Of a stretch of DNA of 64,000 bases, positions 34,152-44,249 are shown piece by piece. A program made the position numbers and the translations under genes. The DNA comes from an uncultured Clostridia bacterium (GTDB lineage: Bacteria; Bacillota; Clostridia; Peptostreptococcales; Anaerovoracaceae). The stretch covers positions 124,001-188,000 of the forward strand of contig CAKQMV010000001.1 in NCBI GenBank assembly GCA_934255135.1, written 5' to 3'. The notes under the pieces were generated by a model that saw nothing but the letters and a program-made list of their open reading frames with translations, did no database searches and was not told the DNA's origin. Positions within the stretch are counted from its first letter, which is position 1, and every line of letters starts with the position of its first letter.

Positions 34152-34682
34152 TTACTTCTTAAAAATGTCGATGTTCTTAATGATATATTCGCATCCTGAA
34201 TATACTGTAAGAACAAGTGATATATAAAACAGTGCAAGACCTGCAGTCAGGATAACAGGCATATCTTTCATTGCAAGTCCAAGAATAATCGCGATTACCG
34301 CAAACATCTGAAATACAGTCTTAACCTTGCCGCTCATTCCTGCAGCAAGAACAGTTCCCTCAGACGCTGCAATCGTTCTCATACCGCTTACTGCAAACTC
34401 TCTTGCAAGAATTACAATCAGCATCCAGCCTGTAATAATCTTGTCATCAATAAAGAGACAAAGTGCCGAATAAACCAGAATCTTGTCGGCCAGCGGATCC
34501 ATGATTTTGCCAAAATTAGTTACAAGGCCCTTAGCTCTTGCAATCTTTCCGTCAAGCAGGTCAGTAATTGATGCAAGGCAGAAAATAACGAGTGCAGCCC
34601 AGTAGAACTTCATCATAAACATGATGATAAAGAACGGAACCGCAACAATTCTTCCCATTGTAAGCTTGTTAGGCAGATTCAT
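34152..34682 (-). CDS. pgsA: CDP-diacylglycerol-glycerol-3-phosphate 3-phosphatidyltransferase
   Basis: A 176-residue membrane protein with the CDP-alcohol phosphotransferase signature DLLDGKIARAKGLVTNFGK followed by MDPLADK, giving the conserved D-x2-D-G-x2-A-R ... G-x3-D-x3-D pattern. It makes phosphatidylglycerol phosphate. Its ribosome site (GAGGAGGTG) is within the end of rimO, two bases upstream. Confidence 0.94.
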   Translation of the reverse strand: MNLPNKLTMGRIVAVPFFIIMFMMKFYWAALVIFCLASITDLLDGKIARAKGLVTNFGKIMDPLADKILVYSALCLFIDDKIITGWMLIVILAREFAVSGMRTIAASEGTVLAAGMSGKVKTVFQMFAVIAIILGLAMKDMPVILTAGLALFYISLVLTVYSGCEYIIKNIDIFKK

Positions 34683-34684
34683 AA

Positions 34685-35998
34685 TTACACCTCCTCGCCC
34701 TCGAGATCATACTCATAGGCATCTGTTATTCTAACCATTGTTATATCACCGATTTCGTGATCGCGAACCGGTCTGAAGCATACATCACAGTCGATTTCAG
34801 GCGCATCATATCTTGATCTTGCAATAGCAAAGCCGTCCTCCTGAATCTCGTCGATGATTACCTCATATACCTTGCCGAGCTTTCTTTCATTAAGCTCTTC
34901 GCTGACACGCATCTGATGCTCCATTACAGCATCTCTTCTCTCTTCCTTAGTCTCTGCATCAATCTTACCATCCATAAGATATGATTCAGTTCCCTCCTCG
35001 TCAGAGAACGCGAAAGCTCCGAGTCTGTCGATCTTCATCTCATCTACGAAGTTAACAAGTCTCTCGATATCCTCATCTGTCTCTCCCGGGAATCCCACAA
35101 GAAGAGTTGTTCTGATATGAATATCCGGAATTGCAGCTCTCAGCTTCTCAATGGTTTCCCTGATTGACTTCTCAGTAGATCTTCTTCTCATCGCAGTCAG
35201 AACGTTATCAGACACATGCTGTATAGGAATATCGATGTAGTTACATATCTTAGGCTGTCTCTTCATTGTTTCGATAAGCTCATCAGTAATACCATTATCG
35301 TAAACATACATGAGACGTATCCATTCGATTCCATCAATCTCACACAGTCTGTCAAGAAGCTTTGGAAGAGCAAGCTCGCCATATAGGTCAAAGCCATACT
35401 GTGAAGTATCCTGAGCAATCAGGATAAGCTCCTTGATTCCTGCCTCGGCCATATCAGTAGCCTCTCTTACGCAGTCATCGATGCTCTTACTTCTGAACTT
35501 TCCTCTGATTGCCGGAATCGCACAGAAAGCACATGCGTTGTCGCACCCCTCTGCAATCTTAAGCCATCCTGTATGTGATGCTTCTGGCAAAACTCTCGTT
35601 CTGTACTCAAGCGATGCCGTATTTCCGCTGATTCTATCCTTTGCGTCGTAGTCATCATCAATAAGTACATCAGCCATATGGTCGTACTCGTTTACACCGA
35701 AGAAAATATCAACCTCAGGCATCTCTTCCACAAGGTCGGCGTGATATCTCTCTGAAAGACAGCCAGTAACTACAAGCTTCTTGCCTGTCTCTCCTTTAAC
35801 CTCAGCCATGCTGAAGATGTGCTCGATTGATTCTCTCTTCGCATCCTCGATAAATCCGCATGTGTTGACAATAATGATGTCAGCATCATATGGATCCTCG
35901 GTCATCGTGCAGCCTCTCTCAAGAAGAGATGCGGCAAGCATCTGTGAGTCGTATTCATTCTTCTCACATCCAAGTGTGTCGATATAAAATCTCTTCAA
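34685..35998 (-). CDS. rimO: Ribosomal protein S12 methylthiotransferase RimO
   Basis: A radical-SAM methylthiotransferase: UPF0004 domain (FYIDTLGCEKNEYDSQ), radical SAM cluster CDNACAFCAIP, and a C-terminal TRAM domain (YEVIIDEIQED). It adds a methylthio group to an S12 aspartate. An ATG at 36013 is in frame but has no ribosome site; TTG 35998 follows AGAGGTG at good spacing and begins exactly at KRFYIDTLG. I prefer the TTG, giving 437 residues; the ATG remains possible. Confidence 0.92.
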   Translation of the reverse strand: MKRFYIDTLGCEKNEYDSQMLAASLLERGCTMTEDPYDADIIIVNTCGFIEDAKRESIEHIFSMAEVKGETGKKLVVTGCLSERYHADLVEEMPEVDIFFGVNEYDHMADVLIDDDYDAKDRISGNTASLEYRTRVLPEASHTGWLKIAEGCDNACAFCAIPAIRGKFRSKSIDDCVREATDMAEAGIKELILIAQDTSQYGFDLYGELALPKLLDRLCEIDGIEWIRLMYVYDNGITDELIETMKRQPKICNYIDIPIQHVSDNVLTAMRRRSTEKSIRETIEKLRAAIPDIHIRTTLLVGFPGETDEDIERLVNFVDEMKIDRLGAFAFSDEEGTESYLMDGKIDAETKEERRDAVMEHQMRVSEELNERKLGKVYEVIIDEIQEDGFAIARSRYDAPEIDCDVCFRPVRDHEIGDITMVRITDAYEYDLEGEEV

Positions 35999-36019
35999 GT
36001 TAACACCTCTCATATATAT

Positions 36020-38764
36020 TTAGATTTCTTCTATGGGTTCTCTTGTTATTTCAGGCTCAGCATTCTCATGCCCTGAAGACTCATCATTATCCGAATAATC
36101 CTCTGCAATCTGCTCACCCTCACTGAAATACTCCTCAGGCTTAACGAGCACCTGACGAGGTCTGCTTCCATCAGATGGTCCGATGATTCCTCTCTCTTCG
36201 ATCTCATCTATAATTCTTGCAGCTCTATTGTAGCCGATTCTGAATCGTCTCTGAAGCATTGATACAGACGCCTGCTTTGACTTGATAATAAACTCGATAG
36301 CATCCTCTGTAAGCTCATCGGAATCAGGTGAAGCATTACCCTTCTTAGTATCAGTCTCGGCATTAAGATCTGTCTCAAGCTCTTCATTATAATCAGGATC
36401 AGCCTGCTTCTTAGCATACTCAATTATAGCAGCAGTCTCCGAATCTGAAATGAATGGTCCCTGAACTCTAAGCGGCTTGTTACTTCCAACAGGATAGAAA
36501 AGCATATCTCCTTTACCAAGAAGCTTCTCTGCACCTGAGGTATCAAGAATTGTTCTTGAGTCAAACTGCGATGAAACGCTGAATGCAATTCTTGAAGGAA
36601 TATTAGCCTTGATTACACCAGTTACGATATCAACAGAAGGTCTCTGCGTCGCAACGATTAAATGCATTCCTGCAGCTCTCGCCTTCTGAGCAAGTCTGCA
36701 GATAGATTCCTCAACCTGTGACGGAGCGGCCATCATAAGATCGGCAAGCTCGTCGATGATGATTACAATCTCAGGCTTAACCTCCATATGATTAGCCCTT
36801 GCATAATCATTATACGATTCAAGATCCTTAACCCTTACCTTGGCAAATTCCTCATAACGCTTGTTCATCTCTCCTACAGCCCAGTTAAGCGCTCTTGCCG
36901 CCTTCTTAGGATCTGTAACAACAGGAATCGACATATGCGGTATTCCGTTGTAGTTACCAAGCTCTACGACCTTAGGGTCAATCATAATGAATTTTACCTC
37001 ATAAGGGTTCGCCTTGTATAAAATACTTGTGATAATTGTGTTAATGCACACACTCTTACCAGAACCTGTAGCTCCGGCAATAAGCATATGTGGCATACCT
37101 CTAAGGTCCGCAACAATATTACGTCCCGAAATATCCTTACCTACAACAAACGTCAGCTTTGACTTCGAATTCTTAAACTCATCAGATTCGATAAGCTCCT
37201 TAATAAGAACCGGCGAAGCCTTGTCATTCTCAATCTCGATTCCAACCGCAGCCTTACCAGGAATAGGTGCCTCCATACGAATGCTCTTAGCTCTCATGTT
37301 AAGCGCAATATCGTCCGCAAGTGCTGTGATCTTGTTGACCTTAACACCAGTTGCCGGCTGCACCTCATATCTTGTAACAGATGCACCCTGAGTAACCTTG
37401 ATTACTGTCGCCGCAACGCCGAAATCATGGAATGTCTTTTCAAGAAGCATTGCCTTCTCCTGAAGCTGTCTGTCTGTCAAAAGCGCTCCGCTTCCCTTCG
37501 GCGACTTGAGAAATGCCGCTGGTGGCAGCTTATATCCGATCTGAGCCGCTTTATTCATGCCGCTGTCGAGATCCTTCTCAATATCTGAATCATCGTCAGA
37601 ATCAGAATCTCCCACCTCGTATGCTTTAACCGGCGCCTTATATGCCTTAGTCTCAATCTTTCTCTCAATCTTAGGTTCAGGTGTCTTAACTGTCTCAGCC
37701 CTTTCTACCGGAGTCTCTATTGCAGGCCCGGGCACTGTATCAACCCGAGTTGCTGTATTCTGAATTACAGGCTCGCTCTTCTTGACCTCAACCTTAGGAA
37801 TTGCTCCGGACATTGCGTAATCACCAAGTCCGTATCCACTTCTTGTCGGAATATCTCCATCGAGCCCATATGACTTTGATTTCTCCTCAGTCACGCTCTC
37901 GTCACGGTCAAAAGTAGCTTCCGGCATAACCGAAGGCGCGTCCTGACTTGGGATCTCGCTCTTCTTCCTGAAGATTCCGCCATTTCCAGTATTTGCATTT
38001 GGAAGAACAGAAAGTGTTCTTCTCGCTGATGTTCCAGTATCATCTGGCGATACAGGCTCCACTACAGCTTCTCCATCTGTAGTGTTAAGCTGAGCCATTA
38101 TACGCTTCGCATCCTGCTTCTCTCTCATCTTCTCAATTGCAACTGAAAGCGGTGATCTTACAAGAAGAAGCACACAGATTATCAGAAGTGCAATGCCGAA
38201 GATAATAAGCCCTGGCATACCAATTCCTTTAACAATTATATTGCCAAGCTCCATACCGATAGCACCACCGCCATCTCCGTTGATCGCTTCGCTGTAGAAA
38301 TCTGCAATATCACCGAACCCGAATCTCAGATTCGCAGAATCTATGAATCTGTATGAATTAAGAATGCATATGTCGAGGAACAGTACAACCGAGCTTACGG
38401 CAGTTCGCTTCCCGATATGCTGCATTTTTTTCATAAAAAGGAGCACTGCATAAACAATGAAATAGAACGGCATTACATACGCCATAATTCCGAACAGGCC
38501 AAGACACACATCATGTATGTAGCTTCCCATTGCTCCTGTAGTATCCGTTACGATGGTAAAGAAGAAGAAAACGCCCATAGCAAAAATAGCGACAGCCCAA
38601 ATTGCATCATTAAGTCTGCTCTCGTTCTTCGCTCTCTTCTGAATTTCCCTTACCTGAGCCTCCTTTGACTTAGGAACCTGAGGCAGCTTCTCCTCGGTAC
38701 TCTTCTTCTTATTCTTGCTTCCCGGTGGTCTGCCGGGACCTCTCTTCTTGGTGCTATCAGCCAT
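36020..38764 (-). CDS. ftsK: DNA translocase FtsK/SpoIIIE
   Basis: A 914-residue protein: basic N-terminus (STKKRGPGRPPGSKNKKKS), four membrane segments (about 55-205), a Pro/Glu-rich linker, the RecA-like motor with Walker A GATGSGKS near 567 and Walker B IVIIIDELADLMM, then a gamma winged-helix domain (MLQRRFRIGYNRAARIIDEIE). It pumps chromosomal DNA through the division septum. Full length. Confidence 0.96.
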   Translation of the reverse strand: MADSTKKRGPGRPPGSKNKKKSTEEKLPQVPKSKEAQVREIQKRAKNESRLNDAIWAVAIFAMGVFFFFTIVTDTTGAMGSYIHDVCLGLFGIMAYVMPFYFIVYAVLLFMKKMQHIGKRTAVSSVVLFLDICILNSYRFIDSANLRFGFGDIADFYSEAINGDGGGAIGMELGNIIVKGIGMPGLIIFGIALLIICVLLLVRSPLSVAIEKMREKQDAKRIMAQLNTTDGEAVVEPVSPDDTGTSARRTLSVLPNANTGNGGIFRKKSEIPSQDAPSVMPEATFDRDESVTEEKSKSYGLDGDIPTRSGYGLGDYAMSGAIPKVEVKKSEPVIQNTATRVDTVPGPAIETPVERAETVKTPEPKIERKIETKAYKAPVKAYEVGDSDSDDDSDIEKDLDSGMNKAAQIGYKLPPAAFLKSPKGSGALLTDRQLQEKAMLLEKTFHDFGVAATVIKVTQGASVTRYEVQPATGVKVNKITALADDIALNMRAKSIRMEAPIPGKAAVGIEIENDKASPVLIKELIESDEFKNSKSKLTFVVGKDISGRNIVADLRGMPHMLIAGATGSGKSVCINTIITSILYKANPYEVKFIMIDPKVVELGNYNGIPHMSIPVVTDPKKAARALNWAVGEMNKRYEEFAKVRVKDLESYNDYARANHMEVKPEIVIIIDELADLMMAAPSQVEESICRLAQKARAAGMHLIVATQRPSVDIVTGVIKANIPSRIAFSVSSQFDSRTILDTSGAEKLLGKGDMLFYPVGSNKPLRVQGPFISDSETAAIIEYAKKQADPDYNEELETDLNAETDTKKGNASPDSDELTEDAIEFIIKSKQASVSMLQRRFRIGYNRAARIIDEIEERGIIGPSDGSRPRQVLVKPEEYFSEGEQIAEDYSDNDESSGHENAEPEITREPIEEI

Positions 38765-38844
38765 TACTCACCTTTACCTTCTCAATGTTTTACAGATTAT
38801 TATAACATCTAATATGTTGTTTTAACAAATTTAATAAAGCCTGC

Positions 38845-38882
38845 AAAAAATAAAAAAGATGCAAGCGCAATGCTTACATCTT
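38845..38882 (-). terminator. Terminator of rpmF
   Basis: On the minus strand AAGATGTAAGC pairs with GCTTGCATCTT and is followed by TTTTATTTTTT, about 20 bases after the rpmF stop. Confidence 0.85.
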
Positions 38883-38904
38883 ATCTTCCAGGTTAATTGG
38901 TTAA

Positions 38905-39081
38905 TTACTCACCAATAACGTCCTTGCCCTTGTAGAAACCGCAGTTAGGACATACTCTGTGTGGAAGCTTAGGCTCATGGCACTGAGGACAAATTGAAAT
39001 TCCAGTTGCCACCTTCTTCATATTAGCAGCCTTTCTGCCACTTGTTCTCGCCTGTGAAGTTTTCCTCTTAGGTACTGCCAT
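38905..39081 (-). CDS. rpmF: 50S ribosomal protein L32
   Basis: A short 58-residue reading frame beginning MAVPKRKTSQARTSGRKA. It retains the zinc-ribbon cysteines CPQC ... CPNC, so it is the zinc-binding (C+) form. AGGAGGTG precedes the ATG. The DUF177 (YceD) gene that commonly precedes rpmF is absent; a separate promoter is present instead. Confidence 0.95.
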   Translation of the reverse strand: MAVPKRKTSQARTSGRKAANMKKVATGISICPQCHEPKLPHRVCPNCGFYKGKDVIGE

Positions 39082-39141
39082 CCGTCGACACCTCCTTATA
39101 TCTAAAATTACAAATTATCGTTATCAGATTGACACCGACTT

Positions 39142-39169
39142 ATTATATCACTTATATCGGATCTGTCAA
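39142..39169 (-). promoter_or_regulatory. Promoter of rpmF
   Basis: On the minus strand TTGACA (39164-39169) and TATAAT (39142-39147) with a 16-base spacer. Confidence 0.7.
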
Positions 39170-39189
39170 GCTATAAATAATTATTTAAA

Positions 39190-40395
39190 TCATTTAATTA
39201 TTGGTTTATTTAAATAATCTAAATTGGCGGGTTTCTTCAGCCCACTTATTAAAGAATACACGTTTGAAGCAGAAACATCAAGTGTAATTGCATCTTTTAT
39301 TTCATCTTCAAGAGAATTTAGCGATTTAGCAAGATTCGTAATCACAGGAATCTTGCTCTCCCTTTTCTTAAGCTCCGAGAGAATCTGTCTGCCCTTATCT
39401 GTAAATCCAAGAACTCTGATATAGCCTATCTCATCTCTATAGTCCTCTCTTCTGATTCCAAGCACAAGCTGGCACACAAGTCTCGACACCCTTGAATAAG
39501 TGCAGTGCCTTGACTTTGCAGAGGCTATAAGCTCATCTAGATCAGATGCAGTCTTAACAGCTTCCTTAAGTCTTGCACCAAGGCCGTCACCACCTGATAG
39601 CATGTCGTCAATCTCCTCTGCAGTATGAGTCATAATCGCATACTGAGCGAGCATAAAGAATCTTCCCGCCGCATCACAATCTATAGCAGTCGAAGCCTTA
39701 AGCTCTTCTGCTACACACCAAGGCACATAAGGGGAAATATCTTCTCTAGCCCTTATAAGGTCTCTGATTCCCGTAGCACTCTGAAAAACATGTTCACCGT
39801 CCGCAGCATCATTATATCCAGCTCCACGACGCATAATAGGAAATATCTCCATACCCCCTACCTCGCAGGCTCTTCTTATATACTCAACTGCAAGAGTGTC
39901 GTTAGGAGAAGAAATTACAGAAAGCTCCTCCTCAAGTGAATCAGAATTGTCAAAAAGTACACTGTATGCCCGCTCTCTTGCCGCAGGATAGCTAAGTCCC
40001 GGATTATTCTTTATAAGCTCTGAGATTTCACGTTCACACGAAGACAGATTAACTGCAACCTTCTTAAGAACCTCAGCACTTCCGCATTCACTTCCGAATG
40101 AAATTGCATCGCATCCGGCTGCCTTAAGAGTCGAAACGCCGCCTCTGGCAAATCTTCCAGCATCCGATGCAGCATAAACGACAGGAAGCTCTATAACAAG
40201 ATCTGCACCGCATGAAAGTGCCCACTTCGCTCTATCCCATTTTGAGGCACACGAAGGCTCACCACGCTGCACGAAATCTCCGCTCATGCAGACAACACAC
40301 GCATCAGCACCTGATGCCGTGATGGCTTCCTGGATCTGGTATTCATGCCCTTTGTGAAAAGGATTGTACTCTGCGACAATTCCAACAGTTCTCAT
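39190..40395 (-). CDS. tmcAL: tRNA(Met) cytidine acetate ligase TmcAL (YlbM)
   Basis: A 401-residue protein of the TmcAL family. The nucleotidyltransferase-like N-terminus has GIVAEYNPFHKGHEYQI (HxGH-type motif) and MSGDFVQRGEPS; SFGSECG follows. TmcAL uses acetate and ATP to make N4-acetylcytidine at the wobble position of elongator tRNA-Met. The ylbM-near-coaD-rsmD context matches Bacillus. Confidence 0.92.
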   Translation of the reverse strand: MRTVGIVAEYNPFHKGHEYQIQEAITASGADACVVCMSGDFVQRGEPSCASKWDRAKWALSCGADLVIELPVVYAASDAGRFARGGVSTLKAAGCDAISFGSECGSAEVLKKVAVNLSSCEREISELIKNNPGLSYPAARERAYSVLFDNSDSLEEELSVISSPNDTLAVEYIRRACEVGGMEIFPIMRRGAGYNDAADGEHVFQSATGIRDLIRAREDISPYVPWCVAEELKASTAIDCDAAGRFFMLAQYAIMTHTAEEIDDMLSGGDGLGARLKEAVKTASDLDELIASAKSRHCTYSRVSRLVCQLVLGIRREDYRDEIGYIRVLGFTDKGRQILSELKKRESKIPVITNLAKSLNSLEDEIKDAITLDVSASNVYSLISGLKKPANLDYLNKPIIK

Positions 40396-40435
40396 GCTTT
40401 GCTATACTCTCTCCTCGAATCGTTTCCTTTAATGC

Positions 40436-40468
40436 AAAAAGAGAGGTTACGTCTTGTCGCAACCTCCG
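40436..40468 (-). terminator. Terminator after the coiled-coil gene
   Basis: On the minus strand GAGGTTGCG pairs with CGTAACCTC around a short loop, followed by TCTTTTT. Confidence 0.75.
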
Positions 40469-40477
40469 CAAAATCGA

Positions 40478-41059
40478 TTATTCTTCGTCTAAAGCTGGCT
40501 CTTCAGGTAGTGCATCTGCACCCTCAGAGAGCTGAATTCTCTCAGCCATGTTCTTCATCTCCATACGGTTACTATTAACTCTACCGTTAATATTATTGAT
40601 AACCTCTGCAAAGTAGTTGTTCATTGGCTGAATGTACTGTGTTGCAATGCTTCCGATGTCGTTCTGCATATCATAAAGCATCTTGTCAACATACTCGTAA
40701 GCTCTGAGCTTCATATATCTTGAATGATTCTCAGCCTCAGTGAGCAGAGCCTGAGCTCTCTTCTCAGCTTCCTTCTTAACGATATCGTTCTCTGTGAGAT
40801 ACTGTGCATGATCCTTAGCAGATTCGATAATACGATTATACTCGCTCTTTGCCTCATCAAGAATACGATCCTTCTCCTGAATAATCCACTGTGCATCCTT
40901 AAAGTCCTTAGGCAGTGTGAGCTTAATATCATTAATGATACTTGTTGCCTCGTCAATATCAATGATTCCCTTCTCAACGAAAGGCATTCTTGAAGCATCT
41001 GTAATGACTTCCTCAAGTTCCTCAAGCAGTGAAAGAATCTTAATGTTTTCCTGGCGCAT
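40478..41059 (-). CDS. Coiled-coil protein (V-type ATPase subunit H/DivIVA-like)
   Basis: A 193-residue, highly helical, charged protein (IIQEKDRILDEAKSEYNRII, KKEAEKRAQALLTEAENHS) without membrane segments. It resembles small proteins annotated as ATPase or DivIVA/V-ATPase subunit H-like next to coaD in Clostridia. The acidic tail ends EEPALDEE. GGGAGG precedes ATG 41059; an in-frame TTG further up is not needed. A structural or division role is inferred only from composition. Confidence 0.75.
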   Translation of the reverse strand: MRQENIKILSLLEELEEVITDASRMPFVEKGIIDIDEATSIINDIKLTLPKDFKDAQWIIQEKDRILDEAKSEYNRIIESAKDHAQYLTENDIVKKEAEKRAQALLTEAENHSRYMKLRAYEYVDKMLYDMQNDIGSIATQYIQPMNNYFAEVINNINGRVNSNRMEMKNMAERIQLSEGADALPEEPALDEE

Positions 41060-41088
41060 AACATCCTCCCGCAAATGAATAAATTAAT

Positions 41089-41568
41089 CTAGAATTTGCT
41101 CTTAATTCTCTCTATCAGAAATTCCGGTACAAGTCCGCTTATATCTCCACCGAGTGAAGCAACCTCCTTGATAAGAGAAGAGCTGATAAATGAATACTCA
41201 GGTGCCGTCATAAGAAACACTGTCTCTGTGTCACCTGTAAACAGTCTGTCATTCATCTGAGCCATCTGAATCTCATACTCAAAATCAGTAGTGGCACGAA
41301 GACCTCTTACTACAGCGTCAAATCTGTTCTGATTGACATAGTCAGCAAGCAGACCCTCAAAAGTATCCACCTTGACATTATCAAGATGCGAAAGTGCAGT
41401 CCTGATAAGCTCGAGCCTCTCCTTAAGTGTGAACAGACTCTTCTTATTGACGTTGAATATAACAGCGACGGTCAGCTCATCATACATCTTAGCTGCTCGC
41501 TCGATCACATTCAGATGACCATTGGTAATAGGATCAAAAGATCCTGCATATAGTGCTCTCTTGCTCAT
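41089..41568 (-). CDS. coaD: Phosphopantetheine adenylyltransferase
   Basis: A 159-residue CoaD: AGSFDPITNGHLNVIERA holds the TxxH nucleotide-binding motif, and YSFISSSLIKEVA is the C-terminal phosphate-binding segment. It makes dephospho-CoA in coenzyme A synthesis. Placed after rsmD as in most bacteria. Confidence 0.96.
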   Translation of the reverse strand: MSKRALYAGSFDPITNGHLNVIERAAKMYDELTVAVIFNVNKKSLFTLKERLELIRTALSHLDNVKVDTFEGLLADYVNQNRFDAVVRGLRATTDFEYEIQMAQMNDRLFTGDTETVFLMTAPEYSFISSSLIKEVASLGGDISGLVPEFLIERIKSKF

Positions 41569-41611
41569 TTAATATTACCATCCTTGAAGAATAATTCTAT
41601 CACCATTGTTC

Positions 41612-42163
41612 TTATTCTTCAATCTCGTTTTCGTAGAGATATACATTAACACCGATAGTTCCGTATTTTTTGCACTTAATTCTTCTAAGATTTCCGTAAC
41701 TTTCCGGTAATGTATTATCGTAAAGATGTTCTGCAACAACGATTGAACCCTCGTCGAGAATGCCCTGGTTAAGCAGCAGCTCAAAAGCGTCATCATAATA
41801 GCCTGCTTCATAAGGCGGATCCATGATTACAACATCGATAGGCTCACTTAAAGTCATAATAAACTTTCTGAAGTCACTGTTAGTAACAACAGCCCTGTCC
41901 ATAGCCTTGCAGCCCTCGACATTCTGCATAAGAATCTTATAATTCTTTCTGTTCCCTTCATTAAAATAGCACTTCGCAGCACCTCTTGAGATTGCCTCAA
42001 GTCCAAGAGATCCAGAACCTGCAAAAAGATCCACAAACACTGTGTCCTGATTCCAGTCTCTAATCATGCTGAAAATCGCTTCCCTTACCTTCTCTGTAGT
42101 CGGTCTAATTCCCTCAGGAACCTCAACCTTTCTGAATCTGAATTCACCTGATGTAATTCTCAC
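41612..42163 (-). CDS. rsmD: 16S rRNA (guanine966-N2)-methyltransferase RsmD
   Basis: A 183-residue Rossmann methyltransferase: RPTTEKVREAIFSM, FAGSGSLGLEAISRGA (SAM binding) and the catalytic MDPPYE (DPPY-type) motif. Methylates G966 of 16S rRNA. rsmD-coaD form one transcription unit. Confidence 0.95.
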   Translation of the reverse strand: MRITSGEFRFRKVEVPEGIRPTTEKVREAIFSMIRDWNQDTVFVDLFAGSGSLGLEAISRGAAKCYFNEGNRKNYKILMQNVEGCKAMDRAVVTNSDFRKFIMTLSEPIDVVIMDPPYEAGYYDDAFELLLNQGILDEGSIVVAEHLYDNTLPESYGNLRRIKCKKYGTIGVNVYLYENEIEE

Positions 42164-42200
42164 CTTAATGTCTCCTTATATATTAATCTACTATATATAC

Positions 42201-44249
42201 TTAAATAACATCACTATTATCGCTTATATAAAGCTTAGAAACAATCCTTTCAAGCTTATCAATTTCATCCCGATCAGCATTCGTGCATATTCTCTCAGCA
42301 TCCTCTGAAGCTGCATCAAGAATATCAGTGTATCTAAAAAGCGACATCGTCATACCAGAAGCCCCATGCTGCATCGTTCCGGTAATATCTCCAGGCCCCC
42401 TCAAGCGATAATCCTCCTCGCTTAGGACAAACCCATCGTCAATCGTTGCCATAAGCTTCGCGCGCTCCTTAGCAATATCACTCGTGCCGTAATTGACAAG
42501 ATAACAGTACGACTGAATATCAGACCTTCCTACACGTCCTCTGAGCTGATGAAGCTGTGCTAGCCCGAACCTCTCCGAATTTTCAATCAGAATCATAGTC
42601 GCATCTGGAACATCAATTCCCACCTCTATAACGACAGTGCATACGAGAATATCCGTATCCCCGAAGGCAAAATCCTGCATGACTCTTTCCTTCTCGTTCT
42701 TATCGAGCCTTCCGTGAAGAAGTCCAACCTTATATTCCTTAAAGCTTCTCTTCACACGGTCAAAAAGCTCGGTTGCTGCCTGCATATCCCCGTCTTCCGA
42801 TTCGATGCTCGGTGCTACAATGTATGCTTTGTTTCCTTTAGTAAGCTCATCCCTTAGAGCCGCATATGCACGTTTCCTTGAGGCCTCTGTTACAACTCTT
42901 GTGATTACAGGGAGTCTGTTCGCAGGCTTCTCCCTGATTATGCTGAAATCCATGTCTCCATAGACAGTTGTAGCGAGCGTTCTTGGAATCGGAGTCGCCG
43001 ACATAACAAGAATATTTGTTCTGTCGCCCTTATTACTTATAAGCTTCCTCTGATTAACTCCAAAACGATGTTGCTCATCCGTTATAACAAGCCCAAGCTT
43101 ATCAAACTCTACATTGCTCTGTATAAGAGCATGGGTACCGACAATACAGTTGATATCGCCGGAACGCAGGTCTTCTAGAATTTTCTTTTTGTCAGCGATT
43201 GGCGTGCTCGATGTAAGAAGTGCTGTTCTTATTCCTAGATTTGCAAAATCTCTCTCGAGACTCGTCATATGTTGACTTGCCAGAATCTCTGTCGGAACCA
43301 TAAACGCTGACTGATAACCAGCACCGAAGGCCATGACGATTGCGGCCTCAGCAACAAGAGTTTTGCCCGAACCTACATCACCCTGAAGCAGCCTGTTCAT
43401 CGGCTTCTCCAGTGCAAGATCGCGCCTTATGTCCTCGATTGCAAGCATCTGATCATCTGTCGGTCTAAAGCTGATTCCATCAAGGAGGTTATCGTATTTA
43501 AGGCTTGCATAATCCGAAAGTGATGCATCGCTATTTCCTGATTCAAGCTCAATCTTCTTTAGGCAAATCGCAATTCTGTAAATCAGAAGCTGCTCGTATA
43601 TAAATCTGTATCTTGCTACTTTATAATGATGCGAATCCTCAGGAAAATGATAATTTCTGTAGGCATACATCGGATTGCAGATTCGTCTTGCTTCTACAAC
43701 CTCAGGGTCAATCCATTCATCAATCTCTTCGATTGATACAAGAGCATTTCTGACCATCTTCGAGATGTCTCGACTCGTAAGCCCGCTGGTGCATCGATAT
43801 ACCGGAATATATCCACGCTCGTCTGAATCACTGCCTGAAACTGAAATCTCTGGGTTAGTGAACTTCCTAAGGCCCCTGAAAACAGTAACCTTGCCAAAGA
43901 TTGAATATGTCTCTCCGACTACTAGGGTCTTAGCCATAAACGGCATATTAAAAAAAACAACAGCAAAATCACAGCTCTCGTCACTCATCATGCACTCGAG
44001 AACTGTCTTGCTGCCGCCAATGCGTCTGAGTCTCTTGCTTAGAAGTCTGCCTGAAGCAAGGCCATCACGACCGGCTTCAATTTCATCTGCAAGCCTTATG
44101 TTTCTTCGGTCCTTGTATCTTACAGGCTGATAACAAAGAAGATCTTCCACGGTATTAATACCGAGCTTCTGAAGTTTCTCCTTCTTCTTCTCACCGACTC
44201 CTTTAATCTTCAAAACATCATCGTTCAGTCTGATACTAATGGTGTTCAC
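42201..44249 (-). CDS. recG: ATP-dependent DNA helicase RecG
   Basis: A RecG helicase: wedge OB domain, Walker A GDVGSGKTLVAE, DEQHRFG (DExH-type), SATPIPRTL, and the C-terminal GRVGRSDIQSYC and TRG regions. It remodels stalled forks and Holliday junctions. The frame extends to 44279 (TTG), but GTG 44249 overlaps the end of the Asp23-like gene and is more likely; an AGAGGTG sequence also places a possible ATT start nearby, so the exact start is uncertain. Confidence 0.94.
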   Translation of the reverse strand: MNTISIRLNDDVLKIKGVGEKKKEKLQKLGINTVEDLLCYQPVRYKDRRNIRLADEIEAGRDGLASGRLLSKRLRRIGGSKTVLECMMSDESCDFAVVFFNMPFMAKTLVVGETYSIFGKVTVFRGLRKFTNPEISVSGSDSDERGYIPVYRCTSGLTSRDISKMVRNALVSIEEIDEWIDPEVVEARRICNPMYAYRNYHFPEDSHHYKVARYRFIYEQLLIYRIAICLKKIELESGNSDASLSDYASLKYDNLLDGISFRPTDDQMLAIEDIRRDLALEKPMNRLLQGDVGSGKTLVAEAAIVMAFGAGYQSAFMVPTEILASQHMTSLERDFANLGIRTALLTSSTPIADKKKILEDLRSGDINCIVGTHALIQSNVEFDKLGLVITDEQHRFGVNQRKLISNKGDRTNILVMSATPIPRTLATTVYGDMDFSIIREKPANRLPVITRVVTEASRKRAYAALRDELTKGNKAYIVAPSIESEDGDMQAATELFDRVKRSFKEYKVGLLHGRLDKNEKERVMQDFAFGDTDILVCTVVIEVGIDVPDATMILIENSERFGLAQLHQLRGRVGRSDIQSYCYLVNYGTSDIAKERAKLMATIDDGFVLSEEDYRLRGPGDITGTMQHGASGMTMSLFRYTDILDAASEDAERICTNADRDEIDKLERIVSKLYISDNSDVI